Source: Pseudomonadota bacterium (lineage in GTDB: Bacteria; Pseudomonadota; Gammaproteobacteria; Burkholderiales; Chitinibacteraceae). From it: a DNA stretch of 64,000 bases. Within the stretch, counting starts at the first letter, position 1; each line of letters begins with the position of its first letter. The stretch lies in assembly GCA_018261735.1 (NCBI GenBank), contig JAGTRM010000009.1, positions 1 to 64,000 of the forward strand. Direction: 5' to 3'. Below, in pieces: positions 1 through 9,129 of the stretch. A program made the translations under genes and the position numbers. The notes beneath the pieces were generated by a model that saw only the letters and a program-made list of their open reading frames with translations, had not been told where the DNA came from and searched no databases.

Positions 1-4
1 CGAA

Positions 5-442
5 TCATGACTGCCCCGACGTTTTATTGCCCATCCGTTTTTGCAACGCACGGGCGAGCCAGTCGGCAAACGGCGGCGTCACCGTCTGCTCGGCTTCGGA
101 CTCATCCGGCCTGGGCATGCTGGAAAGCAGGTTCACGCTCTGGGACGTCACCCCCAGCACCAGCCACTGATCGCGCACTTCAACCACCACCACGCGTTCG
201 CGCTGCCCGACCATCACTCCGGAAACCACACGCAACAGACCGCCCGCCGCGCGGGGCATCAGTGAAAACCGCCGCATCAGCCAAGCCGCCAATACGATCA
301 AGCCCAGCACCAAGCCCAGGGCAAACACTACCTGCACCATACTGCCAACCATTGATGTTTCCGTGGCCGGCGCGGATGCAGCGGCCATAGCCATACAGGG
401 CAAGCCGGCACCGAGCACCGGGACGAATAGGACAGGACGCAT
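5..442 (-). CDS. fliO: Flagellar biosynthesis protein FliO
   Basis: 145 aa. An N-terminal hydrophobic stretch resembling a signal peptide is followed by one strong membrane helix at about residues 33-55, then a small basic cytoplasmic domain ending with the typical hydrophobic beta-strand patch (VVVVEVRDQWLVLGV). FliO is the small membrane protein that helps assemble the FliP ring of the flagellar type III export gate. It is the last gene of the leftward fliK-L-M-N-O set, 4 bases after fliN. Its stop codon lies at the window edge, so fliP, the usual next gene, would be outside. Identification rests on position plus topology, because FliO sequence is poorly conserved. Confidence 0.9.
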   Translation of the reverse strand: MRPVLFVPVLGAGLPCMAMAAASAPATETSMVGSMVQVVFALGLVLGLIVLAAWLMRRFSLMPRAAGGLLRVVSGVMVGQRERVVVVEVRDQWLVLGVTSQSVNLLSSMPRPDESEAEQTVTPPFADWLARALQKRMGNKTSGQS

Positions 443-446
443 GGAT

Positions 447-893
447 TTACTTGTGCAGACGGCGAATTCGTTCCGCCGGAGTGATGATGTCGGTCAACCG
501 GATACCAAACTTCTCGTTCACCACAACCACTTCGCCCTGGGCGATCAAACAGCCGTTAACCAGGACATCCATGGGTTCACCGGCGAGGCCATCCAGCTCA
601 ACCACCGACCCCTGGGCGAGCTGCAGCAGGCTGCGGATGGCGATCTTGGTTCGGCCCAGCTCCACGGTCAAGGTGACCGGGATGTCCATGATCATGTCGA
701 TATTTTGCGCAGGCCCCGCGCGGGAACCCACCGTATCGAAGTGTTCAAAAATATCGGCCGGTTTGACCGTGGGTGAGGCCGCCTGGGCGGCACTTGCCTC
801 TGCGACTTCCTGCTCGGCCAATGCCGCGGCCCAGTCATCCATCACGCCGGCATCATCCTGCTGATCATCGGCGAAGTTATTCTCATCAGCCAT
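447..893 (-). CDS. fliN: Flagellar motor switch protein FliN
   Basis: 148 aa. An acidic variable N-terminus (about residues 1-65) precedes a C-terminal SpoA/FliN domain (IDMIMDIPVTLTVELGRTK ... VVVVNEKFGIRLTDII). FliN forms the lower part of the cytoplasmic C-ring that sets rotation direction and docks the export ATPase complex. I chose the ATG at 893 because a GGAG motif sits just upstream; a longer reading to 914 is possible. The start overlaps the end of fliM by 8 bases, suggesting translational coupling. Confidence 0.96.
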   Translation of the reverse strand: MADENNFADDQQDDAGVMDDWAAALAEQEVAEASAAQAASPTVKPADIFEHFDTVGSRAGPAQNIDMIMDIPVTLTVELGRTKIAIRSLLQLAQGSVVELDGLAGEPMDVLVNGCLIAQGEVVVVNEKFGIRLTDIITPAERIRRLHK

Positions 894-1905
894 TAGGCTC
901 TCCGTGGCTATCATCTTCCGGCAGGCCGGTCATCAGTTCCGGCGTGCTCAGAATCTTGTTCACCTTCAAGGCGTACTGGCCGTTGAGAATACCATATTTG
1001 CATTCGAGCACCGGCACGCCATCCACTTCGGCGACCACGGCCTCGGGAATATCGAGCGAAATCACATCGCCCACTTTCAAATTGATTACATCGCCAAGAG
1101 TGACCTGCGTGCCACCGAAATGCGCAACCAGATCGACCTCGGCTTGCTGCACCTGCCGGCGCAACAAGTTGAGCCAGCGATTATCCGCCTCAATCCGGTC
1201 GGCCTGCATCGAGCTATACAGCAGGTCGCGAATCGGCTCGATCATCGAATATGGCAGGCAGACGTGGAAATCGCCCCCGCCTGCGCCAAGTTCAATCTTG
1301 AAGGTATAGGAAACCACCACTTCGGTTGGTGTGGCGATATTGGCAAACTGGGTATTCATTTCCGAGCGCACATATTCGAACTGGCATTCGAATACCGGCT
1401 TCCAGGCGTTCTGGTATTCCTCGAACACCACATCCAGCAGCCGCTGGATGATACGCTGCTCGGTCGGGGTAAAGTCGCGCCCTTCCACCCGAACGTGGTA
1501 GCGGCCATCCGAGCCAAACAGGTTATCCACGACCAGAAACACGAAATCCGGATCAAAAATGAACAACCCGGTGCCGCGCAACGGCTTCATGTGGATCAAA
1601 TTCAGATTGGTCGGCACCACCAGATTGCGGATGAAATCACCGTACTTTTGCACCTTGATCGGCCCGACCGAGATTTCGGCATTGCGCCGCATGAAATTGA
1701 ACAGCGCGATACGTAAATTGCGGGCAAAGCGTTCGTTGAGAATTTCCAGGGTCGGCATGCGGCCGCGAACGATGCGCTCCTGCCGGCCGATGTCGTACGG
1801 CCGCACCGACGAGGCGTCAAATTCCTCGCTAGTGGCGTCTTCCTCGCCGGTCACGCCGCGCAGCAGCGCGTCGACCTCTTCCTGGGACAGGATATCGTCG
1901 GCCAT
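886..1905 (-). CDS. fliM: Flagellar motor switch protein FliM
   Basis: 339 aa, usual family length. It starts with the conserved CheY-P binding segment (ILSQEEVDALLRG), followed by the CheC-like middle domain and a C-terminal SpoA domain that pairs with FliN. FliM is the middle layer of the C-ring and the receptor for phosphorylated CheY, which implies chemotaxis control in this organism. It is located between fliL and fliN in the standard order. An AGAAG ribosome-binding motif precedes the ATG. Confidence 0.97.
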   Translation of the reverse strand: MADDILSQEEVDALLRGVTGEEDATSEEFDASSVRPYDIGRQERIVRGRMPTLEILNERFARNLRIALFNFMRRNAEISVGPIKVQKYGDFIRNLVVPTNLNLIHMKPLRGTGLFIFDPDFVFLVVDNLFGSDGRYHVRVEGRDFTPTEQRIIQRLLDVVFEEYQNAWKPVFECQFEYVRSEMNTQFANIATPTEVVVSYTFKIELGAGGGDFHVCLPYSMIEPIRDLLYSSMQADRIEADNRWLNLLRRQVQQAEVDLVAHFGGTQVTLGDVINLKVGDVISLDIPEAVVAEVDGVPVLECKYGILNGQYALKVNKILSTPELMTGLPEDDSHGEPNG

Positions 1906-1948
1906 GATTCTTCTGGTTTTTTAGAACTACTAAAACGGTTATAACGCT

Positions 1949-2467
1949 TCAGCGCACGATGAATGAAGTGAAATTGACAGAAAGCACGCCTTCTTCGCCT
2001 TCCGCGCCGATGATCTTGTTGACCATCTCCTTGATTTCAACTTCCAGCTTGTCGCGCCCATCAGGGGTTTTTACTTCTTCCGGCTTTTTGGAGCTAAGCA
2101 GCTTGTTGATGCCGCCCTGAACCTTTGGCAAGACCTGCTTCACGGATTCCTGGACATGCGCATCGGGCAGCTCGATCACGACCTCGGTCTGCATAACCTC
2201 GCCAGTATCGGAATTCAGATTAACCGTAAACACCGGCAGTTTTTCGAACACGGTGACATGTTTCTTGTCATCTTTTTTCTTGGCATCCTTTTTGGGCGCA
2301 GCTCCGTGGGCAGCTTCTGCACCGGCTTCTTCCGCGGCGGGGTCCGAGCGCAACATGAAATATGCAGCCAGGCCGCCGCCGATCAACAGTACCAGCGCAA
2401 CCACCCCGATGATGATGAACATCAGCTTTTTTTTCTTTGGAGCACCGTCCGCCTTAGCTTCCGCCAT
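1949..2467 (-). CDS. fliL: Flagellar basal body-associated protein FliL
   Basis: 172 aa. A short cytoplasmic Lys-rich start (GAPKKKKLMF) is followed by one transmembrane helix at about residues 17-39, a charged Ala/Lys linker (DAKKKDDKKHV) and the periplasmic FliL domain ending VLSVNFTSFIVR. FliL is an inner-membrane protein surrounding the stator and supporting torque at high load. It is separated from the upstream fliK by about 180 bases, so it may have its own promoter. I could not confirm a sigma-54 or sigma-28 site there. Confidence 0.95.
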   Translation of the reverse strand: MAEAKADGAPKKKKLMFIIIGVVALVLLIGGGLAAYFMLRSDPAAEEAGAEAAHGAAPKKDAKKKDDKKHVTVFEKLPVFTVNLNSDTGEVMQTEVVIELPDAHVQESVKQVLPKVQGGINKLLSSKKPEEVKTPDGRDKLEVEIKEMVNKIIGAEGEEGVLSVNFTSFIVR

Positions 2468-2647
2468 TTATCTCATTCTCTCTTAAATTAGGCTGTCATC
2501 CCAATCCGCAGCCGGAACAGCAGACACCACAAACCATACGCTCTGGAGCAAACCGGCGCAACTTAAGCGGGGTTATAAATCAAAAACCCCCTAAAAACAA
2601 GCGACAAGCAGAATGTATTGAGATATCACTTCGATTATGTTGCACCG
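2468..2647. other. fliL-fliK intergenic gap
   Basis: About 180 bases with no gene. It contains a weak GGGGTT/AACCCC hairpin near 2569-2592 without a T-run. It presumably carries a fliL promoter, but no flagellar-type sigma site could be matched convincingly. Confidence 0.4.
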
Positions 2648-3793
2648 TCAGACATAAAGACTGACGCCGGAACGTGCCACCTGCAGGCCCACCCCGGTGA
2701 GCGAGCGCTTCTCGACGACAGAGTCCGGCAATTGCCCAAAAAATTCGCCGGTCCCGCCATTTCGGCCAGGCAAAGCCGCCTGATTCCTGGATTGCTGCTG
2801 GGCCTGCTGCTGCAAACTGTCCGAAGCCACTTGTACGTTGACCAGCTGGATCCCCTGATCGGCCAACAGCGCGGTCAGGCGCGGCGTGGCCGCAGCCAAG
2901 GCTTCGCGTACGGCGGCATGCTGGGAGGTGAACACTACGCTGGCTTGATCCGACCCGAGCGTCAATTGAACCTCCATCGGTCCCAAGTGCGGCGGATTGA
3001 GCTGCATCTGCATTTGCTGCTCCTGCCGCCCCAGCATCAAGTTCACCCGTTGTGCCACGACTTCGCCCCAGCGTGCGTCCCCGACCGGTTCGCTGACGAA
3101 GTGCTGCCCGATTTCGCTATGCGTCACCGTGGAACCTTGCTCAACTTTTGCGACAGCCGCCTGCAGCAACTGTTGGGATTGCGCATCGCCCGCTCTATTC
3201 AGCAAATCGCCAAACTCATCGGCAAAACCGGATTGCTCACCGACCTTGGCCAAGCCTTGCGGCAATTCCTTGCCGATCCCGATGGAAACGTTTGCCGCCA
3301 GCTGCGGCATACTTTGTTCAATGGCCACCTCCGGCAAACCGGATTGTTCCGCAACAATGGCCGCCTCAGGGGACTGCCCGTCTGCAACCACCGCGGGAGT
3401 CACTGCCAGGCTTTGCTGCACCCATTGCAACAGCGCATTGGGCTGGCCGGCATCCGATTCAGCGGTCTCATCACCCGGAGCTTCCGTCAACTGCGATGCA
3501 TTGTACGGCTCGACCGGCAAAGAGGATCCAAACTGCTGCAGCATCAGCAACCACGGCGAGGCGGCGGCCTGCTGATCGCTCGCGGACGCGACCGGTTCCG
3601 GCTCGCCGGCAACGGGTTCTTTAGCCGTCGTGGTTTCTCCCGGTGGCATTTTTCCGTTTTCCTGCCGGCCGATTTCTCTGGCCAGCACGCCCTCGAAGGG
3701 CTGCACGGATTCATCCGGCGCAGCCGATTGGGTATCGCCGGCACGCGCAGCAGGCGCAGCGGAAGACAGAAGAGCAGCAGGAATAGCGGACAT
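2648..3793 (-). CDS. fliK: Flagellar hook-length control protein FliK
   Basis: 381 aa from the ATG at 3793, which has an AGAGG ribosome-binding site; a longer frame to 3865 would run upstream without one. The protein is Ala/Gln/Ser-rich and low in complexity for its first 250 residues, as is typical for the ruler part. A C-terminal Flg_hook-type domain (about residues 255-340) contains the marker LNPPHLGPMEVQL and a following Gln-rich tail. FliK is a secreted molecular ruler that switches the export gate from hook to filament substrates through FlhB. It stands first in the leftward operon, divergent from flhB, which it communicates with functionally. Confidence 0.93.
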   Translation of the reverse strand: MSAIPAALLSSAAPAARAGDTQSAAPDESVQPFEGVLAREIGRQENGKMPPGETTTAKEPVAGEPEPVASASDQQAAASPWLLMLQQFGSSLPVEPYNASQLTEAPGDETAESDAGQPNALLQWVQQSLAVTPAVVADGQSPEAAIVAEQSGLPEVAIEQSMPQLAANVSIGIGKELPQGLAKVGEQSGFADEFGDLLNRAGDAQSQQLLQAAVAKVEQGSTVTHSEIGQHFVSEPVGDARWGEVVAQRVNLMLGRQEQQMQMQLNPPHLGPMEVQLTLGSDQASVVFTSQHAAVREALAAATPRLTALLADQGIQLVNVQVASDSLQQQAQQQSRNQAALPGRNGGTGEFFGQLPDSVVEKRSLTGVGLQVARSGVSLYV

Positions 3794-3879
3794 GGAATTA
3801 CCTCTAAACATCATTGAGCCGACAGCCATCAAGCAAGGACGATGCCAGCCGCACCAGAAACCCATGTTAAACTTGGTCC

Positions 3880-5016
3880 ATGGCAGAGGATTCCGATCTC
3901 GAACGCACCGAACCCCCTTCGCCCCGGCGGCTGGAAGAAGCCCGCCGAAAGGGCCAGGTGCCGCGCTCGCGCGAACTCACCACCTTTGCGGTCCTGATGA
4001 CAGGCTTGCTCTCCGCATTCTGGGGCGGACCCGCACTCTATGCCGCCATCAAACAAATCATCGTCGCCGAATTTAGTTTTTCCCATGCCTCGCTGGCCGA
4101 TCCGGGCCAGATGCCGTTGCATTTCATTTCCTCGATGCGTGACGCCCTGCTGGTGCTCATGCCCATTTTTCTGGCCACTACGCTGGCCGCGCTGTTGACC
4201 CCCATCCTGATCGGCGGATGGCTGTTTTCATTTGACACGCTGTCGCCCAATTTTGGCCGAATGAACCCAATGAGTGGAATCGGCCGGATTTTCTCGGTCC
4301 GCAGCATTGTCGAAATGCTCAAAACCATCCTGAAATCTGGGTTGGTCGGCGGCGTGGCCGCAGCCACCCTCTGGCACGAGCGCGACCAGTTCCTCTCCCT
4401 CGTCATGATGCCCATGGACAGCGGGCTGCTTTACCTGTGGCAAATGGTGCGCTTCACGCTGCTGATGTCGGTCAGCGGCATCGCGGCTATCGTCCTGATC
4501 GATGTGCCTTACCAGCTGTGGGATTACCACAAGGGCCTGCGCATGACCAAGGAAGAGGTCCGGCAGGAAATGAAGGAAATGGAGGGCTCGCCCGAGATCA
4601 AGGGCCGCATCCGCCAGTTGCAGCGCGAAGCGGCCCGCAAACGCATGATGTCTGCCATTCCCAAGGCCGACGTGGTCGTCACCAACCCGACCCACTACGC
4701 CGTGGCGATCCAGTACGAAGCCGGCATGCGCGCGCCCAAAGTTGTCGCCAAAGGCTCCTTTCTGCTGGCCGAGCGCATCATTGATATCGCCAAGGAACAC
4801 AAGGTAGCCATTGTCCGAACCCCGCCCTTTGCCCGGGCGCTCTACCACCACGCCGAACTTGGCGAAGAAATTCCTGCCGCGTTGTATACTGCGGCGGCCG
4901 AAGTACTGGCTTATATTTACCAGCTCAAGCTATACCAGCGCCAAGGCGGCGTGGCGCCCGAGCTGAACGACAACCTGCCGGTGCCTGCCGAACTCGATCC
5001 GGAAGCCGCCGGATGA
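3880..5016 (+). CDS. flhB: Flagellar export gate protein FlhB
   Basis: 378 aa. An N-terminal basic segment (RTEPPSPRRLEEARRKGQ) and four membrane helices are followed by a cytoplasmic domain containing the autocleavage motif NPTH with Asn at residue 269, the same number as in the well-studied enteric protein. Cleavage between Asn and Pro is the substrate-specificity switch triggered by FliK. It begins a rightward operon with flhA 35 bases downstream. The 86-base gap to divergent fliK holds both promoters. Confidence 0.97.
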   Translation: MAEDSDLERTEPPSPRRLEEARRKGQVPRSRELTTFAVLMTGLLSAFWGGPALYAAIKQIIVAEFSFSHASLADPGQMPLHFISSMRDALLVLMPIFLATTLAALLTPILIGGWLFSFDTLSPNFGRMNPMSGIGRIFSVRSIVEMLKTILKSGLVGGVAAATLWHERDQFLSLVMMPMDSGLLYLWQMVRFTLLMSVSGIAAIVLIDVPYQLWDYHKGLRMTKEEVRQEMKEMEGSPEIKGRIRQLQREAARKRMMSAIPKADVVVTNPTHYAVAIQYEAGMRAPKVVAKGSFLLAERIIDIAKEHKVAIVRTPPFARALYHHAELGEEIPAALYTAAAEVLAYIYQLKLYQRQGGVAPELNDNLPVPAELDPEAAG

Positions 5017-5051
5017 TCCACCCCCGAACAACCTGACCCGAACCGAAAAGC

Positions 5052-7115
5052 GTGTGGCGCGAATTTAACCTCACCCGGCTGGCTGGCCCGATTCTCGTGC
5101 TGATGATCCTCGGCATGATGATTCTGCCGTTGCCGGCGATCGTCCTGGATTTCTTCTTCACCTTCAATATTGCCATTTCGGTGATCGTGTTGATGGTGAG
5201 CCTTTACGCGCGCGAGCCGCTGGAATTTTCCTCGTTCCCGACCGTGCTGCTGATGACCGCCCTGATGCGGCTCTCGCTCAATGTTGCATCAACCAAACTG
5301 GTGCTGACCGAAGGCCACACCGGGCCGGATGCGGCCGGCAAGGTGATCGAATCGTTCGGCCACGCCTTGATCGGCGGCAACCTCACGGTGGGCCTGGTGG
5401 GTTTCGTGATCCTGACCATCATCAATTTCGTCGTGATTACCAAGGGCGCAGGGCGAATCGCAGAAGTTTCCGCCCGCTTCACCCTGGACGCCATGCCCGG
5501 CAAGCAGATGGCGATCGATGCCGATCTCAACGCGGGCCTGATCGGCGAGGAAGAAGCCCGCAAGCGCCGTGCCCAGATCGCGCAGGAATCCAACTTCTTC
5601 GGCTCGATGGACGGCGCCTCGAAGTTCGTGCGCGGCGATGCGGTCGCCGGCATCATGATCATGATCATCAACATTGTCGGCGGATTGTCCGTCGGCATGC
5701 TGCAACACAACCTTGGCTTCGCCGAAGCGGGCACCACCTACACCCAGCTCACCATCGGTGACGGCCTGGTTGCCCAAATTCCCGGACTGATCATTTCCGT
5801 CGCCGCCGGTATCGTTGTCTCCCGGGTCAGCAACAACGAAGACCTGTCCGAACAATTGCTCGGCCAGCTATTCCGGAAACCGCAGGTGCTGTACGTCACT
5901 GCCGGCGTCATGGCTATCCTGGGCATCACGCCCGGCATGCCGCACTTTGCCTTCCTGATGATCGCCGCCGGCACCGGCGGGCTGGCCTGGTGGCTGGTGC
6001 AAGACACCAAGAAGAAAGAAGCCGCAGCCAAACAAGCCCCCGCCGCCGCAGCCAAACCAGCCGCCGAAGCGCCGCTGCAGGATGTCAGCTGGGCCGATGT
6101 CCAGCCGGTCGACCCGATCGGGCTGGAAGTAGGTTACCGTCTGATTCCATTGGTCGATCGCGCACAGGATGGCGAACTGCTGCGCCGCATCCGTGGCATC
6201 CGCAAGAAAATTGCGCAGGAACTGGGCTTTCTGGTCCCGGCCGTGCATATCCGCGACAACCTGGAACTAAAGCCCAACCAGTACCGTATCCAGCTCAAGG
6301 GGGTGGATGTTGGCGCCGGGGAAGCCTATGTGGGGCAATGGCTGGCGATCAATCCCGGCAATGCGGCCGGCAGCCTGGCCGGCACACGCACGCAGGATCC
6401 GACTTTCGGCCTGCCCGCGGTCTGGATCGATGCCTCATTGCGCGACCAGGCACAGGCCATGGGCTACACCGTCGTCGACGGCAGCACCGTGGTCGGCACC
6501 CATATTTCCAACATCCTGCAAAACCACGCCGCCGAATTGCTCGGCCGCGAAGAGGTGCAGCAGCTGCTTGACCATACCGGCAAGGAAACCCCGAAACTGA
6601 TCGAAGACCTGGTTCCGAAGGTCATCCCGATCGGCACTTTGCAGAAAGTACTGCAAAATTTGCTGGAAGAAGGCATGCACATCCGCGACATGCGCACGAT
6701 CCTGGAAACCATCGCCGAGCATATCGTGCGCACGCCAGATATCGACGAACTCACCTCCGCCGTGCGCGTCAGCCTCGGCCGTGCCATTGTGCACCAGCTA
6801 TTCCCGGGCGAAGATGAATTGCAGGTCGTTGCGCTGGAACCACAGCTCGAGCACATCCTGCTCTCTGCGGCTTCGGGCAAATCGCAAGGCGGCCTGGAGC
6901 CGGGATTGGCAGAGCGACTGCTGCAGCAAGCGACCGCCGTGGTTGAAAACATGGAAAGCCAGGGACTCAACACCGTACTGATCTGCCCGGCGCAACTGCG
7001 CCCGATGCTGTCGCGCTTCCTGCGCCGTTCCACCCCCGGTCTGCGCGTGATTGCCCATACCGAAATTCCGGACAACAAGACCATCCGGATTGTCGGACTG
7101 CTCGGCGGGCAGTAG
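5052..7115 (+). CDS. flhA: Flagellar export gate protein FlhA
   Basis: 687 aa with a GTG start and a weak ribosome-binding site. About eight N-terminal membrane helices with the FHIPEP family signature region (SARFTLDAMPGKQMAIDADL) lead to a long Ala/Lys linker at about 320-345 and a soluble C-terminal domain that binds export chaperones and substrates (DVQPVDPIGLEVGYRLIPLV onward). FlhA is the proton-driven core of the flagellar type III secretion gate. It ends 16 bases before the converging aceK stop; flhF, its usual neighbour, is displaced by 2 kb. Confidence 0.97.
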   Translation: MWREFNLTRLAGPILVLMILGMMILPLPAIVLDFFFTFNIAISVIVLMVSLYAREPLEFSSFPTVLLMTALMRLSLNVASTKLVLTEGHTGPDAAGKVIESFGHALIGGNLTVGLVGFVILTIINFVVITKGAGRIAEVSARFTLDAMPGKQMAIDADLNAGLIGEEEARKRRAQIAQESNFFGSMDGASKFVRGDAVAGIMIMIINIVGGLSVGMLQHNLGFAEAGTTYTQLTIGDGLVAQIPGLIISVAAGIVVSRVSNNEDLSEQLLGQLFRKPQVLYVTAGVMAILGITPGMPHFAFLMIAAGTGGLAWWLVQDTKKKEAAAKQAPAAAAKPAAEAPLQDVSWADVQPVDPIGLEVGYRLIPLVDRAQDGELLRRIRGIRKKIAQELGFLVPAVHIRDNLELKPNQYRIQLKGVDVGAGEAYVGQWLAINPGNAAGSLAGTRTQDPTFGLPAVWIDASLRDQAQAMGYTVVDGSTVVGTHISNILQNHAAELLGREEVQQLLDHTGKETPKLIEDLVPKVIPIGTLQKVLQNLLEEGMHIRDMRTILETIAEHIVRTPDIDELTSAVRVSLGRAIVHQLFPGEDELQVVALEPQLEHILLSAASGKSQGGLEPGLAERLLQQATAVVENMESQGLNTVLICPAQLRPMLSRFLRRSTPGLRVIAHTEIPDNKTIRIVGLLGGQ

Positions 7116-7131
7116 CCATCTCGAACCGGTC

Positions 7132-8940
7132 TCATTCCCGGCGATCAACCCGATCCGGCCCAAGGAATTTGCGACTGATCGTTTGTTCGTGCCCGTCAAA
7201 GACCCGGATAAAACGCAATTCCTGCGGATAGGGAAAGAAATCTTCCACCAGCCCGGCCCGGATACGCGCCTGCGTGTTTTGCCAGAATTCCGGTGTCAAC
7301 AAATCGGCATGGTCGCGGAGGAAAGTTTCGCGCAGTTGCGGGCTGCTCATCAGGAAACGACCGAACTCTTCTGGAAACACATCCATCCTGCCGACGGGAT
7401 ACCAGGGCTCGGCGCCCATTTCCGCTTCCGGATTGGGAGGTGGAGGAATATGCCGGAAGCAGCAATCGGTCATGTATTCGATTTCATCGTAATCGTAGAA
7501 CACCACCCGCCCATAACGCGTCACGCCGAAGTTTTTCGACAGCATGTCTCCAGGGAATACGTTTGCCTGCGCCATTTCCCGGATCGCATCGCCGTATTCA
7601 CGCACAGCGTCGCGCAGTTGCTGCGCATCGGCATGGGCCAGGTACAGGTTGAGCGGCGTCAGACGGCGCTCGATATAGACATGCTTGATCACCAGACGCT
7701 CGCCATCGTCCTCCAGGCTTTGCGCGCACACTTCGCGCAATTCCTTCAGCAACCCCGGCTCGAAACGGTCTCGCGGCAAGGCGACATGGGAGAACTCCAG
7801 CGTATCGGCCATGCGCCCCACCCGGTCCACCTGCTTCACCATCTGGTACTTTGTCATCACCGTCGCCGGCGCCATGTCTTTCTGGATATAGGCATGATCC
7901 TTGATGACCTTGAATACATACGGGAAGGAAGGCAGCGTGAAGACCGCCATGACCATGCCGCGCACGCCGGGTGCCACGATGAAGGTATCATTCGAGTGCT
8001 TCAAGTGGCTGCACAGATCCCGGTAGAACATGGTCTTGCCCTGCTTGCCCAGCCCCAGCATCGTATAGATTTCACCGGTCGGCTTGGCAGGCATGATCGA
8101 ACGCAGGAAAAACACATACGCCGACGGTACTTCCATGTCGACCATGAAATAGGCACGCGACAGCGAGAACAACAGCGAAATGCGCCAGGATTCGAGCAAA
8201 AGCGTATCCACACGAAGCCCTTGCGGCCCGTGTCGCACGGCCAGCGCAAACGGATATTCCTGATAGCCGTTCACGGCCTTGCCGATCAGCCAGGCCGATT
8301 TATTGCGGTAAAACGGCGAAGACAATACCTGTAGCTGGGAATTGACTTCCGTTTGCGGCCATTTCTTCAGATACCGGCGCAACGTGACCATCACCCGCAG
8401 GATATCCCTTTCCAGGTTCTCGAACGGCACCTGCCAGCCCACCGCGAGCAGGATGCGCCGTATGGTCTCGGGCAGACCTTGCTCTTGCGGATAGTAGCTG
8501 AGATAGCTGGGCGGGGATGAAACGATGTAGGCCGTGGAAATGGCCGGCCTGGCAAACAGATAGTCGTTATAAAAATAGGCACGGTCCAGAATGCGGCAGG
8601 ACACCGAATTGAAAAAAGTTTCAGCCAGCTCCGGTTGCTTGTGATTGATCAGCATGCCGATGTACATCAGTTTCACCTGCTGCCAGGTCACATCATCCAG
8701 CGCTTGCGCATGGAAGACGGTGCGCAGAAGCTGCACCGTTTCCGCCACCCGCTGGTCGTAGAACTGGACGCGTTCGCGCACCGCCTGCAATTCGCCCGGC
8801 CAATCGCACGCTTCAAAGCGCGCAGCGGCCTGGCGGCTACATTCGCGGAAAATGCTGTAGTGCCGATCGAAACCTTCGATCAATGTCAGCGCGATCCGGT
8901 AGGCCTGATCGGAGCCCAGCGGAAAAATGCGATCCGGCAT
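7132..8940 (-). CDS. aceK: Isocitrate dehydrogenase kinase/phosphatase AceK
   Basis: 602 aa, full family length. Recognisable AceK sequence includes the nucleotide-binding stretch GVRGMVMAVFTLPSFPYVFK and VVFYDYDEIEYMTDC. AceK reversibly phosphorylates isocitrate dehydrogenase and so sets the split between the TCA cycle and the glyoxylate shunt during growth on acetate or fatty acids. It has no glyoxylate-shunt neighbours here (no aceA or aceB); instead it lies inside the flagellar block, convergent with flhA and divergent from flhF. The acetate transporter satP in the same window fits acetate use, but that link is inference. Confidence 0.97.
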   Translation of the reverse strand: MPDRIFPLGSDQAYRIALTLIEGFDRHYSIFRECSRQAAARFEACDWPGELQAVRERVQFYDQRVAETVQLLRTVFHAQALDDVTWQQVKLMYIGMLINHKQPELAETFFNSVSCRILDRAYFYNDYLFARPAISTAYIVSSPPSYLSYYPQEQGLPETIRRILLAVGWQVPFENLERDILRVMVTLRRYLKKWPQTEVNSQLQVLSSPFYRNKSAWLIGKAVNGYQEYPFALAVRHGPQGLRVDTLLLESWRISLLFSLSRAYFMVDMEVPSAYVFFLRSIMPAKPTGEIYTMLGLGKQGKTMFYRDLCSHLKHSNDTFIVAPGVRGMVMAVFTLPSFPYVFKVIKDHAYIQKDMAPATVMTKYQMVKQVDRVGRMADTLEFSHVALPRDRFEPGLLKELREVCAQSLEDDGERLVIKHVYIERRLTPLNLYLAHADAQQLRDAVREYGDAIREMAQANVFPGDMLSKNFGVTRYGRVVFYDYDEIEYMTDCCFRHIPPPPNPEAEMGAEPWYPVGRMDVFPEEFGRFLMSSPQLRETFLRDHADLLTPEFWQNTQARIRAGLVEDFFPYPQELRFIRVFDGHEQTISRKFLGPDRVDRRE

Positions 8941-9129
8941 GCTGCCTCACTCCTGCGGACACAGGCAACTTCCAGTATAGGTATGGACATGGCGGGAACA
9001 AGACCTGCCCGGCAAAATCCCGCACACAGCAGCAAGCTTTACACCACAGGATTGATTTTCGATCCCGCAATATTTGTGCTGAACAGCGCTATCAGACAAT
9101 AATAAGCAGATTCCATTCGGCAGCGGATT

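Noticed and set aside
2569-2592. Terminator between fliK and fliL
   Set aside because: Six-base stem and no T-run on the needed strand.
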